Below are positions 34,486 through 43,465 of a DNA stretch of 64,000 nt, one piece after another (position 1 is the first letter of the stretch; every line of letters starts with the position of its first letter). The notes below the pieces were generated by a model. It saw nothing but the letters and a program-made list of their open reading frames with translations. It was not told the origin of the DNA and made no database searches. Made by a program: the position numbers and the translations under genes. The stretch comes from Exiguobacterium profundum (GTDB taxonomy: Bacteria; Bacillota; Bacilli; Exiguobacteriales; Exiguobacteriaceae): assembly GCF_001909285.1 (NCBI RefSeq), contig NZ_MRSV01000001.1, positions 1,321,331-1,385,330 on the forward strand. The letters run 5' to 3'.

Positions 34486-34734
34486 ATGTTACGAATTGAT
34501 CCAACACCGAATCCGAATGCGATGAAAGTGACACTTCCAGAGAACGTGTTTGGCGCCAAGAGTCAAAGTGTGAAGGCGGGCGAAGCGACAGATCAACCGC
34601 TTCTCGCCAAGTTAGTTGAAATCGAAGGCGTGGAGAGTGTCTTTGCTTATGGTGACTTTGTGACCGTATCAAAGGAGAACGGTGTGAGCTGGGAAGCAAT
34701 TCTTCCACTCGTTGAGACGGCATATCGCGGATGA
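34486..34734 (+). CDS. Stand-alone Nfu/NifU N-terminal domain protein
   Basis: 82 residues. MLRIDPTPNPNAMKVTLP is the diagnostic start of the Nfu_N domain, and VESVFAYGDFVTVSKENGVSWEAI its core. In most bacteria this domain is fused to other modules; here it stands alone and lacks a cysteine, so it probably targets or holds partners in Fe-S assembly rather than carrying the cluster. AAGGAGG overlaps the previous stop. The last four bases (ATGA) overlap the next start. Confidence 0.88.
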   Translation: MLRIDPTPNPNAMKVTLPENVFGAKSQSVKAGEATDQPLLAKLVEIEGVESVFAYGDFVTVSKENGVSWEAILPLVETAYRG

Positions 34735-35531
34735 AACCGATTGTCTCGATTGTCATTCCGGCTTATAAACGCGAGACGGAACTGACGGAACTGCTTGAAA
34801 GTCTAACGGTCCAAACATTTCAGCAGTTTGAGGTCTTGGTCATGAATAATGAAGGGCCGCCAAAACAACACCTTTTGGCGCCTTTTTTGAATCAATTGGA
34901 TGCACGTGTCATCGAAGTGGGTGAAAACCATCATGTTCGTGCCCGTAATCGTGGTGTTCTCGAAGCGAGAGGCGATGTCATCTTGTTACTAGACGATGAC
35001 GATTTGCTCATGCCGACACATTTGGAGGAGGGGCTACGCGACCTTCAACAGGCAGACCTCGTCTATTCGGATGCTGAGCTGTTCCGATTCGAATGGAGAG
35101 CGGGCCGTCGTGTCGTGACGGACTGGGAACCGTTCGCTTACGCGTTTGATCGAGAGCGGATGCGTCAGGACTCGACGTTCATCCCTTCGGGCACGATGTA
35201 TCGCAAATCGATTCATGACACGATCGGTCTATTCGACGAAGACGTCTATAACTACTGGGATTGGGATTTCTTGTTGAGGGTGATGGATGCATTCACGGTG
35301 TCACACCCGGCGCGTGCGACGGTACTTTACGCCTTCAACGGGACGGATAACCTGTCGGCAAAACAGGATGAAACGAGACGTCGTTATTTTGATCATTTCT
35401 GTCAAAAGCACGGTCTGACAGACATGGAGATGAAGAATTTCCATATCGTTCAGGAGGAACGACGTGCATTCGTGAGACAGACAGAGAGAACGTTCACAGG
35501 CGTGCTACCTGGTCGAACGGAAGGAGAATAA
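34731..35531 (+). CDS. Glycosyltransferase family 2
   Basis: 266 residues, no membrane segment. SIVIPAYKRETELTELLESLTVQ opens the GT-A fold; LLLDDDDLLMP carries the metal-binding DxD, and DVYNYWDWDFLLRVM holds the catalytic-base region of GT2 enzymes. It would move a sugar from a nucleotide donor to an unknown acceptor. The start overlaps the previous gene by 4 bases (ATGA), implying coupling, though the neighbours (DUF1871, Nfu_N) give no clue to a glycan pathway. Confidence 0.88.
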   Translation: MKPIVSIVIPAYKRETELTELLESLTVQTFQQFEVLVMNNEGPPKQHLLAPFLNQLDARVIEVGENHHVRARNRGVLEARGDVILLLDDDDLLMPTHLEEGLRDLQQADLVYSDAELFRFEWRAGRRVVTDWEPFAYAFDRERMRQDSTFIPSGTMYRKSIHDTIGLFDEDVYNYWDWDFLLRVMDAFTVSHPARATVLYAFNGTDNLSAKQDETRRRYFDHFCQKHGLTDMEMKNFHIVQEERRAFVRQTERTFTGVLPGRTEGE

Positions 35532-35533
35532 GT

Positions 35534-36028
35534 ATGTATTCATCAAAAGAACTTGAGTTGTTAGAGCTGTTAGAAGAAAAAGGGTATCTCGAGACGAAGA
35601 TGTTGGCTGATTTGTTGGCACTCGATGAGGAGACGATTGAGTCGATGCTTGAGAAATTCAAGCAAGACGGGATTCTCCTCGGATTTCGTGCCATGGTCAA
35701 TTGACAAAAAATCAATCGTCACGATGTCACTGCCTTCATTGACGTTAAAGTCACTCCGAAACGAGGACGCGGATTTGACGACGTGGCCGAGCGTATTTAT
35801 CGTTTCCCAGAAGTGACGGCGCTTTATTTGATGTCGGGGGCGTATGACCTTCAAGTCGTCATTCGGGCGAACTCGCTTCAAGACGTCGCCTCATTTGTCT
35901 CAGACAAGCTATCGCCGCTTGATTCGGTCTTGTCGACGACAACCCACTTCAAATTGAAGACGTACAAACATGACGGGATCTTGTTCACCCCACAAACTGA
36001 AGATAAGCGGTTGAACATCACGCCATGA
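35534..36028 (+). pseudogene. yugG: Lrp/AsnC-family regulator YugG interrupted by an in-frame TGA
   Basis: From ATG 35534 the frame reads MYSSKELELLELLEEKGYLE, a winged helix-turn-helix, up to AMVN and then TGA at 35702-35704 (codon 57). The same frame continues without shift: QKINRHDVTAFIDVKVTPKR, then YLMSGAYDLQVVIRANS and STTTHFKLKTYKHDG, the complete ligand-binding RAM domain of YugG. In YugG-type proteins this position is Trp (IDW-R-K-V pattern), so TGG to TGA is the simplest explanation. Full length would be 164 residues. The next gene, yugH, overlaps by 4 bases. Either a recent nonsense mutation, TGA read-through, or a sequence error. Confidence 0.88.
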
Positions 36029-37209
36029 AGTCTTTATCGAATCAAGTCGTCTCGATGAAGCCATCGGGCATTCGCCGTTTCTTTGACTTAGCACAGACGA
36101 TGGATAACGTGGTCTCTCTCGGGGTGGGAGAACCGGATTTCATCACACCATGGAACGTGCGAGAAGCGAGCTATGCCGCACTCGAAGAAGGCTATACGGC
36201 GTATAGCGCCAACGCCGGTCTCATCGAGTTGCGCGAAGAGATCGCTACTTATATGAAAGAACGCTTTTTAGTCGAGTACGATCCGACGTCTGAATTGATT
36301 GTCACGACTGGGGCATCGCAGGCGCTCGATATCGCATTCCGTGCCCTTCTCAATCCAGGGGACGAGGTCATCGTGGTCGAACCGGCATTCGTTTCATATG
36401 GTCCACTCATCGAGTTGGCAGGTGGGACCGTCGTCCCTGTCGCATGTCGTCCGGAAAAAGGGTTTCGACTCGATCGGGAAGACGTCGAGCAAGCCATCAC
36501 AGAACGGACGAAAGCGATTTTACTCTGCTTCCCGTCCAATCCGACGGGCGCCACGATGAATGGCGATGAACTCGCACAAATCGCAGAGCTCGCGACAAAG
36601 TATGACCTTTGGGTCGTCAGCGATGAGATTTATGCGGAACTCTGTTACGACGAACCATTTGTCAGCTTTGCGACGCTTCACGACATGCGAGACCGGACGA
36701 TTGTCGTCAACGGTTTCTCGAAGGCGTTCGCGATGACTGGATGGCGCCTTGGCTTCACATGCGCACCGGAAATCGTCACGCGAGAGATGTTGAAGGTCCA
36801 TCAATACGGCATGATGTGTGCACCAACGCTCGTTCAATTCGGTGGACTCGAGGCACTTCGGACCCGTGATCAGCACGTGCCGAGCATGGTGAAAAGTTAT
36901 CGTCAACGTCGAAACTATTTCATTCAAGCGCTGAATGAAGCGGGGCTACCGACGCACGTGCCAGGCGGAGCATTCTATGCCTTCCCTTCGATTCGACATA
37001 CTGGATTGACGAGTGAAGAATTTGCAGAACGTCTTCTCGTCGAAGAACGTGTTGCCGTTGTTCCAGGAAACGCCTTCGGTGAGAGCGGGGAAGGGTTCGT
37101 CCGGGCGAGTTATGCGACTTCGCTCGAACAACTACAAGAAGCGATTCTCCGAATTCAACGTTTCATGAAACAATTCGAAGTCACCGTAGCCAAGGACTCT
37201 CATTCGTGA
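36025..37209 (+). CDS. yugH: PLP-dependent aminotransferase class I/II (YugH)
   Basis: 394 residues. SLGVGEPDFITPWNVREA, FPSNPTGATMNGDEL and the pyridoxal lysine in VNGFSKAFAMTGWRLGF are class I aminotransferase signatures, and FVRASYATSLEQLQEA contains the substrate-carboxylate arginine. It probably transaminates alanine, aromatic or branched amino acids; the exact substrate is not visible. The start ATG 36025 overlaps the yugG stop (ATGA), as in the Bacillus yugG-yugH pair, which suggests the regulator controls its own operon. Confidence 0.92.
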   Translation: MKSLSNQVVSMKPSGIRRFFDLAQTMDNVVSLGVGEPDFITPWNVREASYAALEEGYTAYSANAGLIELREEIATYMKERFLVEYDPTSELIVTTGASQALDIAFRALLNPGDEVIVVEPAFVSYGPLIELAGGTVVPVACRPEKGFRLDREDVEQAITERTKAILLCFPSNPTGATMNGDELAQIAELATKYDLWVVSDEIYAELCYDEPFVSFATLHDMRDRTIVVNGFSKAFAMTGWRLGFTCAPEIVTREMLKVHQYGMMCAPTLVQFGGLEALRTRDQHVPSMVKSYRQRRNYFIQALNEAGLPTHVPGGAFYAFPSIRHTGLTSEEFAERLLVEERVAVVPGNAFGESGEGFVRASYATSLEQLQEAILRIQRFMKQFEVTVAKDSHS

Positions 37210-37224
37210 GAGTTCTTTGGCGTT
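37190..37224 (+). terminator. Terminator over the yugH stop
   Basis: CCAAGGACTCTCA / TGAGAGTTCTTTGG around TTCG with one bulge, followed by CGTTTT. Confidence 0.7.
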
Positions 37225-37267
37225 TTAGCGATATAACGAAAGGGAAAAGACGGGCGAGGTGAAGAGG

Positions 37268-38512
37268 ATGAAACAATTTGACTTTGTTGCAATCGGGTGT
37301 GGTCCTTATAATCTTGGTCTCATGGCCCTTGCGGAGAAGACTGAATTGCATGGGGTTTGCTTTGAGCAACGTGCGGAGATGATGTGGCATGAAGGCATGT
37401 TGATTGAAGGGATGACGATGCAGACGCATTATTTACAAGATCTCGTCACATTGGCGGACCCGACCCATCCATCGAGTTTTCTGAACTATTTGAGTGATAC
37501 GGGTCGACTCCAAACATTTATCACGCAAGAACAAGATAAGATTCCTCGAACGGAATACAACCGTTATTTGCAGTGGGTTGTTAACCAACTGTCGACGATT
37601 CGTTTCAATCATTATGTGTCTGACGTTGTAGTGGAAGAAGAGGGCTTCCTCGTGACCGTCGAATCAGATGGTCGATCGACACAAGTTCATACAAGACATC
37701 TCGTCCTAGGGACAGGGGCGGCGCCATTCGTGCCGGACGGGTTTGAACAAGTCATTCATACGAGCGATTATTTGACGTACCGGCACGTCCTCAAAGACCG
37801 ATATCGTGTCGCGGTCGTCGGGAGTGGACAGAGTGCTGCGGAAGTCTTCCTTGACTTGTTGCGTGAGGCGACGGATGAACAACGCGTCGACTGGCTTACA
37901 CGCTCCGAACACTTTGAGTCACTTGAAGCAGGCAAGCTCGGGGATGAAATTTTTAGTGTGGATTATGTCGATTATTTTCATAAGCTACCGTATGACGCTC
38001 GGCAAGAGCTACTTGGGTCATTCGAGCGTTTCCGTCACGGTGTCAATCCTGAGACGATGACCTCGATCTATGAGACGTTGTATCATCGGACTGCAGAAGG
38101 ACAAGCGACGAAAGCTGACATGATGACACAGGTCGAAGTGGAATCAATCACTTATGATTGGTTGACACATCGTTTGAAAGGAACGCAACGCTATACGGGA
38201 GAAGTGATTGAAAGAGAGTACGATCTCGTCGTCGTGGCGACGGGGTATCGCCCGGTGGTCCCATCTTGGGTCAATCAGCTCCCGGTCGTATGGGAAGCAG
38301 AGGGAGAATGGGCAGTACGTGACACGTATGAGGTGATCATGAGCGAGTCGTTTGGCGGGAAGTTGTTCACGCATACGAATTTAGAGCATTCGCATGGTCC
38401 GGCTGCGACGAATCTCGGGATGGCTGTCTATCGAAATGCGGTCATTTTGAACGACATGGCTGGGGAAACGGTCTATCCGATTCGCCATCAGAAGCCGTTT
38501 ACGACATTTTGA
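37268..38512 (+). CDS. IucD/SidA-family L-lysine or L-ornithine N-monooxygenase, orphan
   Basis: 414 residues. FAD fold FVAIGCGPYNLGLMALAE; MTMQTHYLQDLVTLADP and PRTEYNRYLQWV are siderophore-hydroxylase signatures; NADPH fold VAVVGSGQSAAEVFLDLL; C-terminal VVVATGYRP. Such enzymes N-hydroxylate the side-chain amine of lysine or ornithine, a first step in hydroxamate siderophores. No IucA/IucC synthetase or transporter lies in this window, so the pathway is either elsewhere or the enzyme serves another purpose. ATG 37268 is preferred to GTG 37259, which overlaps its ribosome site. Confidence 0.88.
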   Translation: MKQFDFVAIGCGPYNLGLMALAEKTELHGVCFEQRAEMMWHEGMLIEGMTMQTHYLQDLVTLADPTHPSSFLNYLSDTGRLQTFITQEQDKIPRTEYNRYLQWVVNQLSTIRFNHYVSDVVVEEEGFLVTVESDGRSTQVHTRHLVLGTGAAPFVPDGFEQVIHTSDYLTYRHVLKDRYRVAVVGSGQSAAEVFLDLLREATDEQRVDWLTRSEHFESLEAGKLGDEIFSVDYVDYFHKLPYDARQELLGSFERFRHGVNPETMTSIYETLYHRTAEGQATKADMMTQVEVESITYDWLTHRLKGTQRYTGEVIEREYDLVVVATGYRPVVPSWVNQLPVVWEAEGEWAVRDTYEVIMSESFGGKLFTHTNLEHSHGPAATNLGMAVYRNAVILNDMAGETVYPIRHQKPFTTF

Positions 38513-38523
38513 ACAAAAAAAGG

Positions 38524-38542
38524 GCTAGGCGAGTCGCCTAGC
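38524..38542. repeat. Short perfect inverted repeat after the monooxygenase gene
   Basis: GCTAGGCG-AGT-CGCCTAGC. The T run is on the minus strand side (preceded by A7 on the plus strand), an odd orientation because no minus-strand gene ends here. Confidence 0.5.
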
Positions 38543-38709
38543 GGAATCAGGGGGGAATACTTGAAGTCTTGCTTGATTTGTATTTACCCCGCACTTCGAC
38601 TTTAAAACATACCAACACGTCAAAAATAATCTTTTTTACTAAATTCTACACTTTATCGAAAAAAGTATGTTATAGTAAGTTGATGAATTTAGCATAGGAG
38701 TTGTTTGTA

Positions 38710-39102
38710 ATGGCAAAATACGAAAAAGATCAAGTATTAACAGGTAAAGTAACAGGAATCCAACCATTCGGTGCTTTCGTAGCACTCGATGACGAGACTC
38801 AAGGTCTTGTACACATTTCAGAAATCTCACACGACTACGTAAAAGACGTAAACGATTACGTTCAAGTTGGTCAAGAAGTTGAAGTGAAAATCCTTGAAGT
38901 GGACGAAGCTTCTAAAAAAATCAAGCTTTCAATGAAAGCGACGCAAGAAGCTCCAAAACGCGAGAAGTCTGCGAAGCCAGCTCGTCGTGCGCCACGCCGC
39001 AACGAAGCAGCTTCAAACTTCAAGCAAGAAGAAGCTCCAGGATTCACAGTCCTCAAAGACAAACTTGAAGACTGGATCAAAAACACAAACTTCAAGAAGT
39101 AA
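38710..39102 (+). CDS. yugI: S1-domain RNA-binding protein YugI (general stress protein 13 type)
   Basis: 130 residues. A single S1 domain at 5-75 (GKVTGIQPFGAFVALDDETQ, GLVHISEISHDYVKDV, VKILEVDEASKKIKLSMKA) is followed by a basic low-complexity tail (PARRAPRRNE) and FTVLKDKLEDWIKNTNFKK. It binds RNA and associates with ribosomes in related bacteria. AGGAG lies 9 bases before ATG 38710; the in-frame TTG at 38701 is less well placed. TATAGT at 38670-38675 area may be the -10. Conserved order yugH-(insert)-yugI. Confidence 0.9.
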   Translation: MAKYEKDQVLTGKVTGIQPFGAFVALDDETQGLVHISEISHDYVKDVNDYVQVGQEVEVKILEVDEASKKIKLSMKATQEAPKREKSAKPARRAPRRNEAASNFKQEEAPGFTVLKDKLEDWIKNTNFKK

Positions 39103-39109
39103 GTGTTTC

Positions 39110-39143
39110 AAGGTGGCCCGTTCCAAACGGGTCACCTTTTTTT
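39110..39143 (+). terminator. Terminator after yugI
   Basis: AAGGTGGCCCGTT / AACGGGTCACCTT with CCA loop (one G-U pair) and seven T. Confidence 0.85.
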
Positions 39144-39202
39144 GTTTTTTTTGAATCGGTGGGACGTATGACGAAACTGTAAATCGAATAGGAGGAGATC
39201 AT

Positions 39203-40195
39203 ATGAAGATTGGCATCATCGGAACGGGGGGGATTGCGACGAGTGCCCATATCCCGAATTATGTCAAAGCAGGGATGGATGTGGTAGCGGTCATGAACCG
39301 GACACGGGCAAACGGGGAACGTGTCGCCCGGCAGTTCGGCATCCCGAACGTTTATGAGACGGTCGAGGAGATGTTCAAGCACGAACAGCTCGATGCGGTC
39401 AGTATCTGTACACCAAACGCCTTACATAAAGAGCAAGTGCTGCTTGCGCTTGAAGCAGGATGTCACGTTCTCTGTGAGAAACCACCCGGTATCTCGGAGA
39501 ATGAGGCAATTGAGATGTTAGAAGCGGCAAAACGAGCCGGAAAAACATTGCATTACGGATTCCATTACCGACATCGTGCAGATACGGTTCTGTTGAAGCG
39601 AATGATTGACGCGGGAGAACTTGGAGATATCTATGCAGCGACGGCGTTCGCCCTTCGGCGACGTGGAATTCCGGGATGGGGTGTCTTCACGAATAAAGAA
39701 CTGCAAGGCGGGGGCGCCCTGCTCGACATCGGTGTGCATATGTTAGACCTAGCGCTTCATTTGATGGGATACCCGAAACCGAGAGAGGTCGTCGGCCATG
39801 TCGGTCAATATTTAGGGAATCGACCGGGTGTCGGCTTGCTAGGGGAATGGGACGCGAGTTCGCTTTCGGTTGAGGATACGGCGAGGGCGATGATCACGTT
39901 TGAAAATGGGGCATCCTTATTACTCGACGTCAGCTATATGGCCAATATCGAAGAGAAAGATACGATGCGTGTGGAATGTCGCGGCACGAACGCCGGAGCC
40001 AGTCTGTTCCCGCTCACGCTCCACACGGAGAAATATGGGGCATTGTTTGACGAGCGACCAGCTTATTTGACTGAACACGACCCGTATGAGCGGCAAATCC
40101 AACTCTTCCTTGAAGCCTGTCGAGAAGAGCCGAACTATCGTCAAGCGGAGGAAGCGGTCATCTTGCATCGGATCATCGATCGCATCTACGCATAA
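39203..40195 (+). CDS. Gfo/Idh/MocA-family oxidoreductase
   Basis: 330 residues. NAD(P)-binding MKIGIIGTGGIATSAHIPNY at the start, the catalytic-lysine motif LCEKPPGIS near residue 96, and GGGALLDIGVHMLDLAL with the substrate His of the C-terminal half. Family members oxidise or reduce sugars, inositols or related polyols; the substrate here is unknown. GGAGG precedes ATG 39203. It stands between yugI and an iron alcohol dehydrogenase and has no operon partner that would reveal the substrate. Confidence 0.9.
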   Translation: MKIGIIGTGGIATSAHIPNYVKAGMDVVAVMNRTRANGERVARQFGIPNVYETVEEMFKHEQLDAVSICTPNALHKEQVLLALEAGCHVLCEKPPGISENEAIEMLEAAKRAGKTLHYGFHYRHRADTVLLKRMIDAGELGDIYAATAFALRRRGIPGWGVFTNKELQGGGALLDIGVHMLDLALHLMGYPKPREVVGHVGQYLGNRPGVGLLGEWDASSLSVEDTARAMITFENGASLLLDVSYMANIEEKDTMRVECRGTNAGASLFPLTLHTEKYGALFDERPAYLTEHDPYERQIQLFLEACREEPNYRQAEEAVILHRIIDRIYA

Positions 40196-40269
40196 GCACG
40201 ATACTTTTCATTCCGTAAAAACAGGGTATATAGTGTAGGTGTTACATATTTCTATGAGGAGGATGACTT

Positions 40270-41433
40270 ATGCACAACTTTGAATACAAAAACCCGACAA
40301 AACTAATTTTTGGGACACATCTGATAAAAAAATTAGCAGGAGAACTCGAAGCGCTCGACGCGAAGAAAGTGATGCTCGTCTATGGTGGCGGAAGCATCAA
40401 AAAGAACGGGACGTACGATGAAGTCGTGGCCGAGCTTGAAAAAGCCGGTATCTCATACGTAGACTTCTCAGGTGTTGAACCGAACCCACGGATTGAGACT
40501 GTACGTCGTGCGGTGAAATTTGCGCGTGAAGAGGACGTTGATGCCTTGCTAGCTGTCGGTGGCGGTTCCGTCATCGACTGCACAAAACTGATTTCAGCAG
40601 CGATTCCATATGACGGGGACGCGTGGGACATCGTACTTCGTGAACATATCCCGACAGAGGCGGTACCATTCGGGACAGTCCTTACACTCGCTGCGACAGG
40701 GTCGGAGATGAACTCGGGATCGGTCATCACGAACTGGGAGACTCAAGAGAAGTTCGGTTGGGGTCACCCACTTGTATTCCCGACATTCTCGATCCTCGAT
40801 CCACGTTACACCGTGTCAGTTCCAAAAGACCAGACAATTTATGGCATCGTCGACATGATGAGCCACTGTTTCGAGCAATACTTCCACCCGAACCATGCGC
40901 CGGTACAAGAACGCATGACAGAAGGTGTGTTGAAAGCGGTCGTCGAATCGGCACCCAAACTCGTCAACGATTTAGAAAACGTAGACCTCCGTGCCATCAT
41001 CTTATTCTCAGGTACGATGGCATTGAACGGTGTACTTCAAATGGGTGCAGCCGGTGACTGGGCATCGCACAACATCGAACATGCCGTATCTGCTGTCCAT
41101 GACATCCCGCATGCTGGGGGCCTCGCGATTCTCTTCCCACGTTGGATGGAACATGTGTTGGATGAAGACAATGCGGCTCGCTTTGCTCGACTCGGTACGG
41201 AAGTGTTCGATGTGGAGCCAGGTGCAACGGATTTAGAGACAGGGAAGCGTACAATCGAGGCCATCCGTGCGTTCTTCGATCAACTCGGTGCACCGAACTC
41301 GCTTCGTGACTACGATATCGATGAGTCGACATTCGATGCGATTCTTGATTCTGCGATGAAACGTGGTGCATTTGGTCGTTTCCGTACGCTCGAACGGGAA
41401 GATGTTGCGCATATTCTCGAACTAAGTAAATAA
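40270..41433 (+). CDS. Iron-containing NADH-dependent alcohol (butanol-type) dehydrogenase, YugJ/YugK family
   Basis: 387 residues. [15 protein letters not shown] is the family start; [14 protein letters not shown] and [14 protein letters not shown] bind the cofactor; the metal ligands are in [14 protein letters not shown] and [20 protein letters not shown]. It interconverts aldehydes and alcohols with NAD(P)H. Bacillus has two tandem copies (yugJ, yugK) before pgi; only one is present here, so a specific name is not given. AGGAGG precedes ATG 40270. Confidence 0.93.
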   Translation: MHNFEYKNPTKLIFGTHLIKKLAGELEALDAKKVMLVYGGGSIKKNGTYDEVVAELEKAGISYVDFSGVEPNPRIETVRRAVKFAREEDVDALLAVGGGSVIDCTKLISAAIPYDGDAWDIVLREHIPTEAVPFGTVLTLAATGSEMNSGSVITNWETQEKFGWGHPLVFPTFSILDPRYTVSVPKDQTIYGIVDMMSHCFEQYFHPNHAPVQERMTEGVLKAVVESAPKLVNDLENVDLRAIILFSGTMALNGVLQMGAAGDWASHNIEHAVSAVHDIPHAGGLAILFPRWMEHVLDEDNAARFARLGTEVFDVEPGATDLETGKRTIEAIRAFFDQLGAPNSLRDYDIDESTFDAILDSAMKRGAFGRFRTLEREDVAHILELSK

Positions 41434-41463
41434 GGCGATTTCTTGCCTATTTTGCAATAATGA

Positions 41464-41493
41464 TTGAACGAATCTAGACTTTCCGTTTATGAT
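41464..41493 (+). promoter_or_regulatory. Candidate pgi promoter
   Basis: TTGAAC (41464-41469), 18 bases, TATGAT (41488-41493), about 46 bases before the pgi start. Confidence 0.55.
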
Positions 41494-41539
41494 GGGTCAT
41501 GTATGGCTCTTTTACGAGCGATTTAAAGGAGGAAATGAC

Positions 41540-42892
41540 ATGTCAACTGTACGTTTCGATTATTCAAACGCGCTCTCATTCGTAGGGAAGCATGAAATCG
41601 ACCAAATGCAAGAAACGGTAAAAACTCTTCACTCGGTGATTCACGAGCGGAGCGGTGCCGGAAGTGATTTTCTTGGGTGGGTCGACCTTCCGACCGAATA
41701 CGATCAAGATGAGTTCGCACGAATCAAAGCTGCGGCGGAACGAATTCGCGAGAATTCAGATGTTCTCGTCGTCGTCGGAATCGGAGGTTCTTACCTCGGT
41801 GCCCGTGCAGCGATCGAAATGCTTCAACATTCGTTCTTCAACGTATTGTCAAAAGAAGAGCGCAAGGCGCCACAAGTATTCTATGCGGGCCATAACATCT
41901 CTTCAACGTATATGAGAGAATTGCTTCAAGTGCTTGAAGGGAAGGACGTCTCAATCAACGTCATCTCGAAATCAGGAACGACGACAGAACCTGCGATCGC
42001 ATTCCGTGTCCTCAAGCAATTCATGGAAGACAAGTATGGTCAAGACGGAGCGCGTGAGCGGATCTATGCGACGACAGACCGTGCCCGTGGTGCCCTCAAG
42101 ACGCTCGCGGACGCTGAAGGTTACGAGACGTTCGTTATTCCAGATGACGTCGGTGGACGTTTCTCTGTCCTCACACCGGTCGGACTTCTTCCGATTGCCG
42201 CTGCAGGAATCGATATCGATGCTTTGATGGAAGGCGCACGCGATGCACAAAACGCCTACAGCTCGCCAGAATTGGCTGAGAACGAAGCGTATCAGTATGC
42301 AGTCGTACGTAATGCTCTCTATGCGAAAGGTAAATCGATTGAGATGCTCGTCAACTACGAACCAGCTCTACACTACGTGTCAGAGTGGTGGAAACAGCTT
42401 TACGGAGAATCAGAAGGGAAAGACAACAAAGGGATCTTCCCTGCGGCTGTCGACTTCTCGACTGATCTTCACTCGATGGGTCAATACATTCAAGAAGGCC
42501 GTCGCGACTTGTTCGAGACAGTCATCCGTGTGAAAGAAGTCCGTCACACAATGAACGTCCCAGAAGACGCACAAGACTTGGATGGTTTGAACTTCCTCGC
42601 AGGCGAAACAATCCAATTCGTGAACGACAAGGCGACAGAAGGGACGCTCCTCGCACATACAGATGGGGACGTACCGAACCTTGTCGTCGAATTGCCAGAG
42701 ATGACACCTTACCACCTCGGTTACTTGTTCTACTTCTTCGAGAAAGCATGTGCAATGAGCGGATACATCCTCGGGGTGAACCCGTTCAACCAACCTGGCG
42801 TTGAAGCATACAAAGCGAACATGTTCGCATTACTCGGTAAACCAGGGTATGAAGAACAAAAAGCAGAACTTGAAAAACGCTTGAATCAATAA
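41540..42892 (+). CDS. pgi: Glucose-6-phosphate isomerase
   Basis: 450 residues, the compact Bacillus-type enzyme. [20 protein letters not shown] and [15 protein letters not shown] bind the phosphate; [21 protein letters not shown] contains the family signature with active-site His/Gln, and the C-terminal [14 protein letters not shown] carries the lysine. It interconverts glucose 6-phosphate and fructose 6-phosphate, linking the PTS genes upstream to glycolysis. ATG 41540 follows AAAGGAGG; the in-frame ATG at 41489 lies in the promoter. Confidence 0.97.
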   Translation: MSTVRFDYSNALSFVGKHEIDQMQETVKTLHSVIHERSGAGSDFLGWVDLPTEYDQDEFARIKAAAERIRENSDVLVVVGIGGSYLGARAAIEMLQHSFFNVLSKEERKAPQVFYAGHNISSTYMRELLQVLEGKDVSINVISKSGTTTEPAIAFRVLKQFMEDKYGQDGARERIYATTDRARGALKTLADAEGYETFVIPDDVGGRFSVLTPVGLLPIAAAGIDIDALMEGARDAQNAYSSPELAENEAYQYAVVRNALYAKGKSIEMLVNYEPALHYVSEWWKQLYGESEGKDNKGIFPAAVDFSTDLHSMGQYIQEGRRDLFETVIRVKEVRHTMNVPEDAQDLDGLNFLAGETIQFVNDKATEGTLLAHTDGDVPNLVVELPEMTPYHLGYLFYFFEKACAMSGYILGVNPFNQPGVEAYKANMFALLGKPGYEEQKAELEKRLNQ

Positions 42893-42899
42893 GAAAACG

Positions 42900-42929
42900 A
42901 ATCGGTCCGCGTGTCGGACCGATTTTTTT
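42900..42929 (+). terminator. Terminator after pgi
   Basis: AATCGGTCCG / CGGACCGATT with a CGTGT loop, then seven T. Confidence 0.88.
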
Positions 42930-42991
42930 GTTTGAAACTGGGTGCAGACAAGGTAAAGTGAGAGTAGACAGGGGAAAGAAAGGGATGGACT

Positions 42992-43465
42992 ATGAAGACA
43001 TTCAAGGATTACTATCATAATCAAGTCGAGTTAAGCTTCACCCATTATCCGTTCTCAGACACGCCGCTCCACGTCTGGGTCGTCGCCCGATATAAGGACA
43101 AATGGGTATTGACGAAACATAAGCAACGAGGGCTCGAATTCCCAGGTGGGAAAGTCGAGCCGGGCGAACATGAGGATGCCGCTGCCATCCGGGAAGTATA
43201 TGAAGAGACCGGAGGCGTCGTCAAGATATTACGATACATGGGGCAGTATCGTGTGCTCGGCCGCGGCGACACCGTCATCAAAAACATTTATTTTGCGGAG
43301 ATCGAACGATTCGAAGATCATCCCGCAGTCGACGAGACGGATGGGGCCGTCTTGATCGATGTCTTGCCGGACAACCTACTACGGAATCCACGGTACAGTT
43401 TTATGATGAAAGACCGTGTCTTACCGGAAACGATGAGGGTGCTCCATGAGCAACACTTGGTTTGA
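42992..43465 (+). CDS. ytkD: Nudix hydrolase YtkD (8-oxo-dGTP diphosphatase type)
   Basis: 157 residues. The Nudix box is complete: GGKVEPGEHEDAAAIREVYE followed by ETGG (Gx5Ex7REVxEExG). Sequence around it (KHKQRGLEFPGGKVEPGE and RVLPETMRVLHE) matches Bacillus YtkD, which hydrolyses oxidised guanine nucleotides to keep them out of nucleic acid. The Bacillus neighbour ytmA follows, overlapping by 20 bases. GAAAGGG precedes ATG 42992. Confidence 0.92.
   Translation: MKTFKDYYHNQVELSFTHYPFSDTPLHVWVVARYKDKWVLTKHKQRGLEFPGGKVEPGEHEDAAAIREVYEETGGVVKILRYMGQYRVLGRGDTVIKNIYFAEIERFEDHPAVDETDGAVLIDVLPDNLLRNPRYSFMMKDRVLPETMRVLHEQHLV

Noticed and set aside
38524-38542. Terminator for the monooxygenase gene
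   Set aside because: No T run follows on the plus strand; the run lies on the other side, so it is listed only as an inverted repeat.
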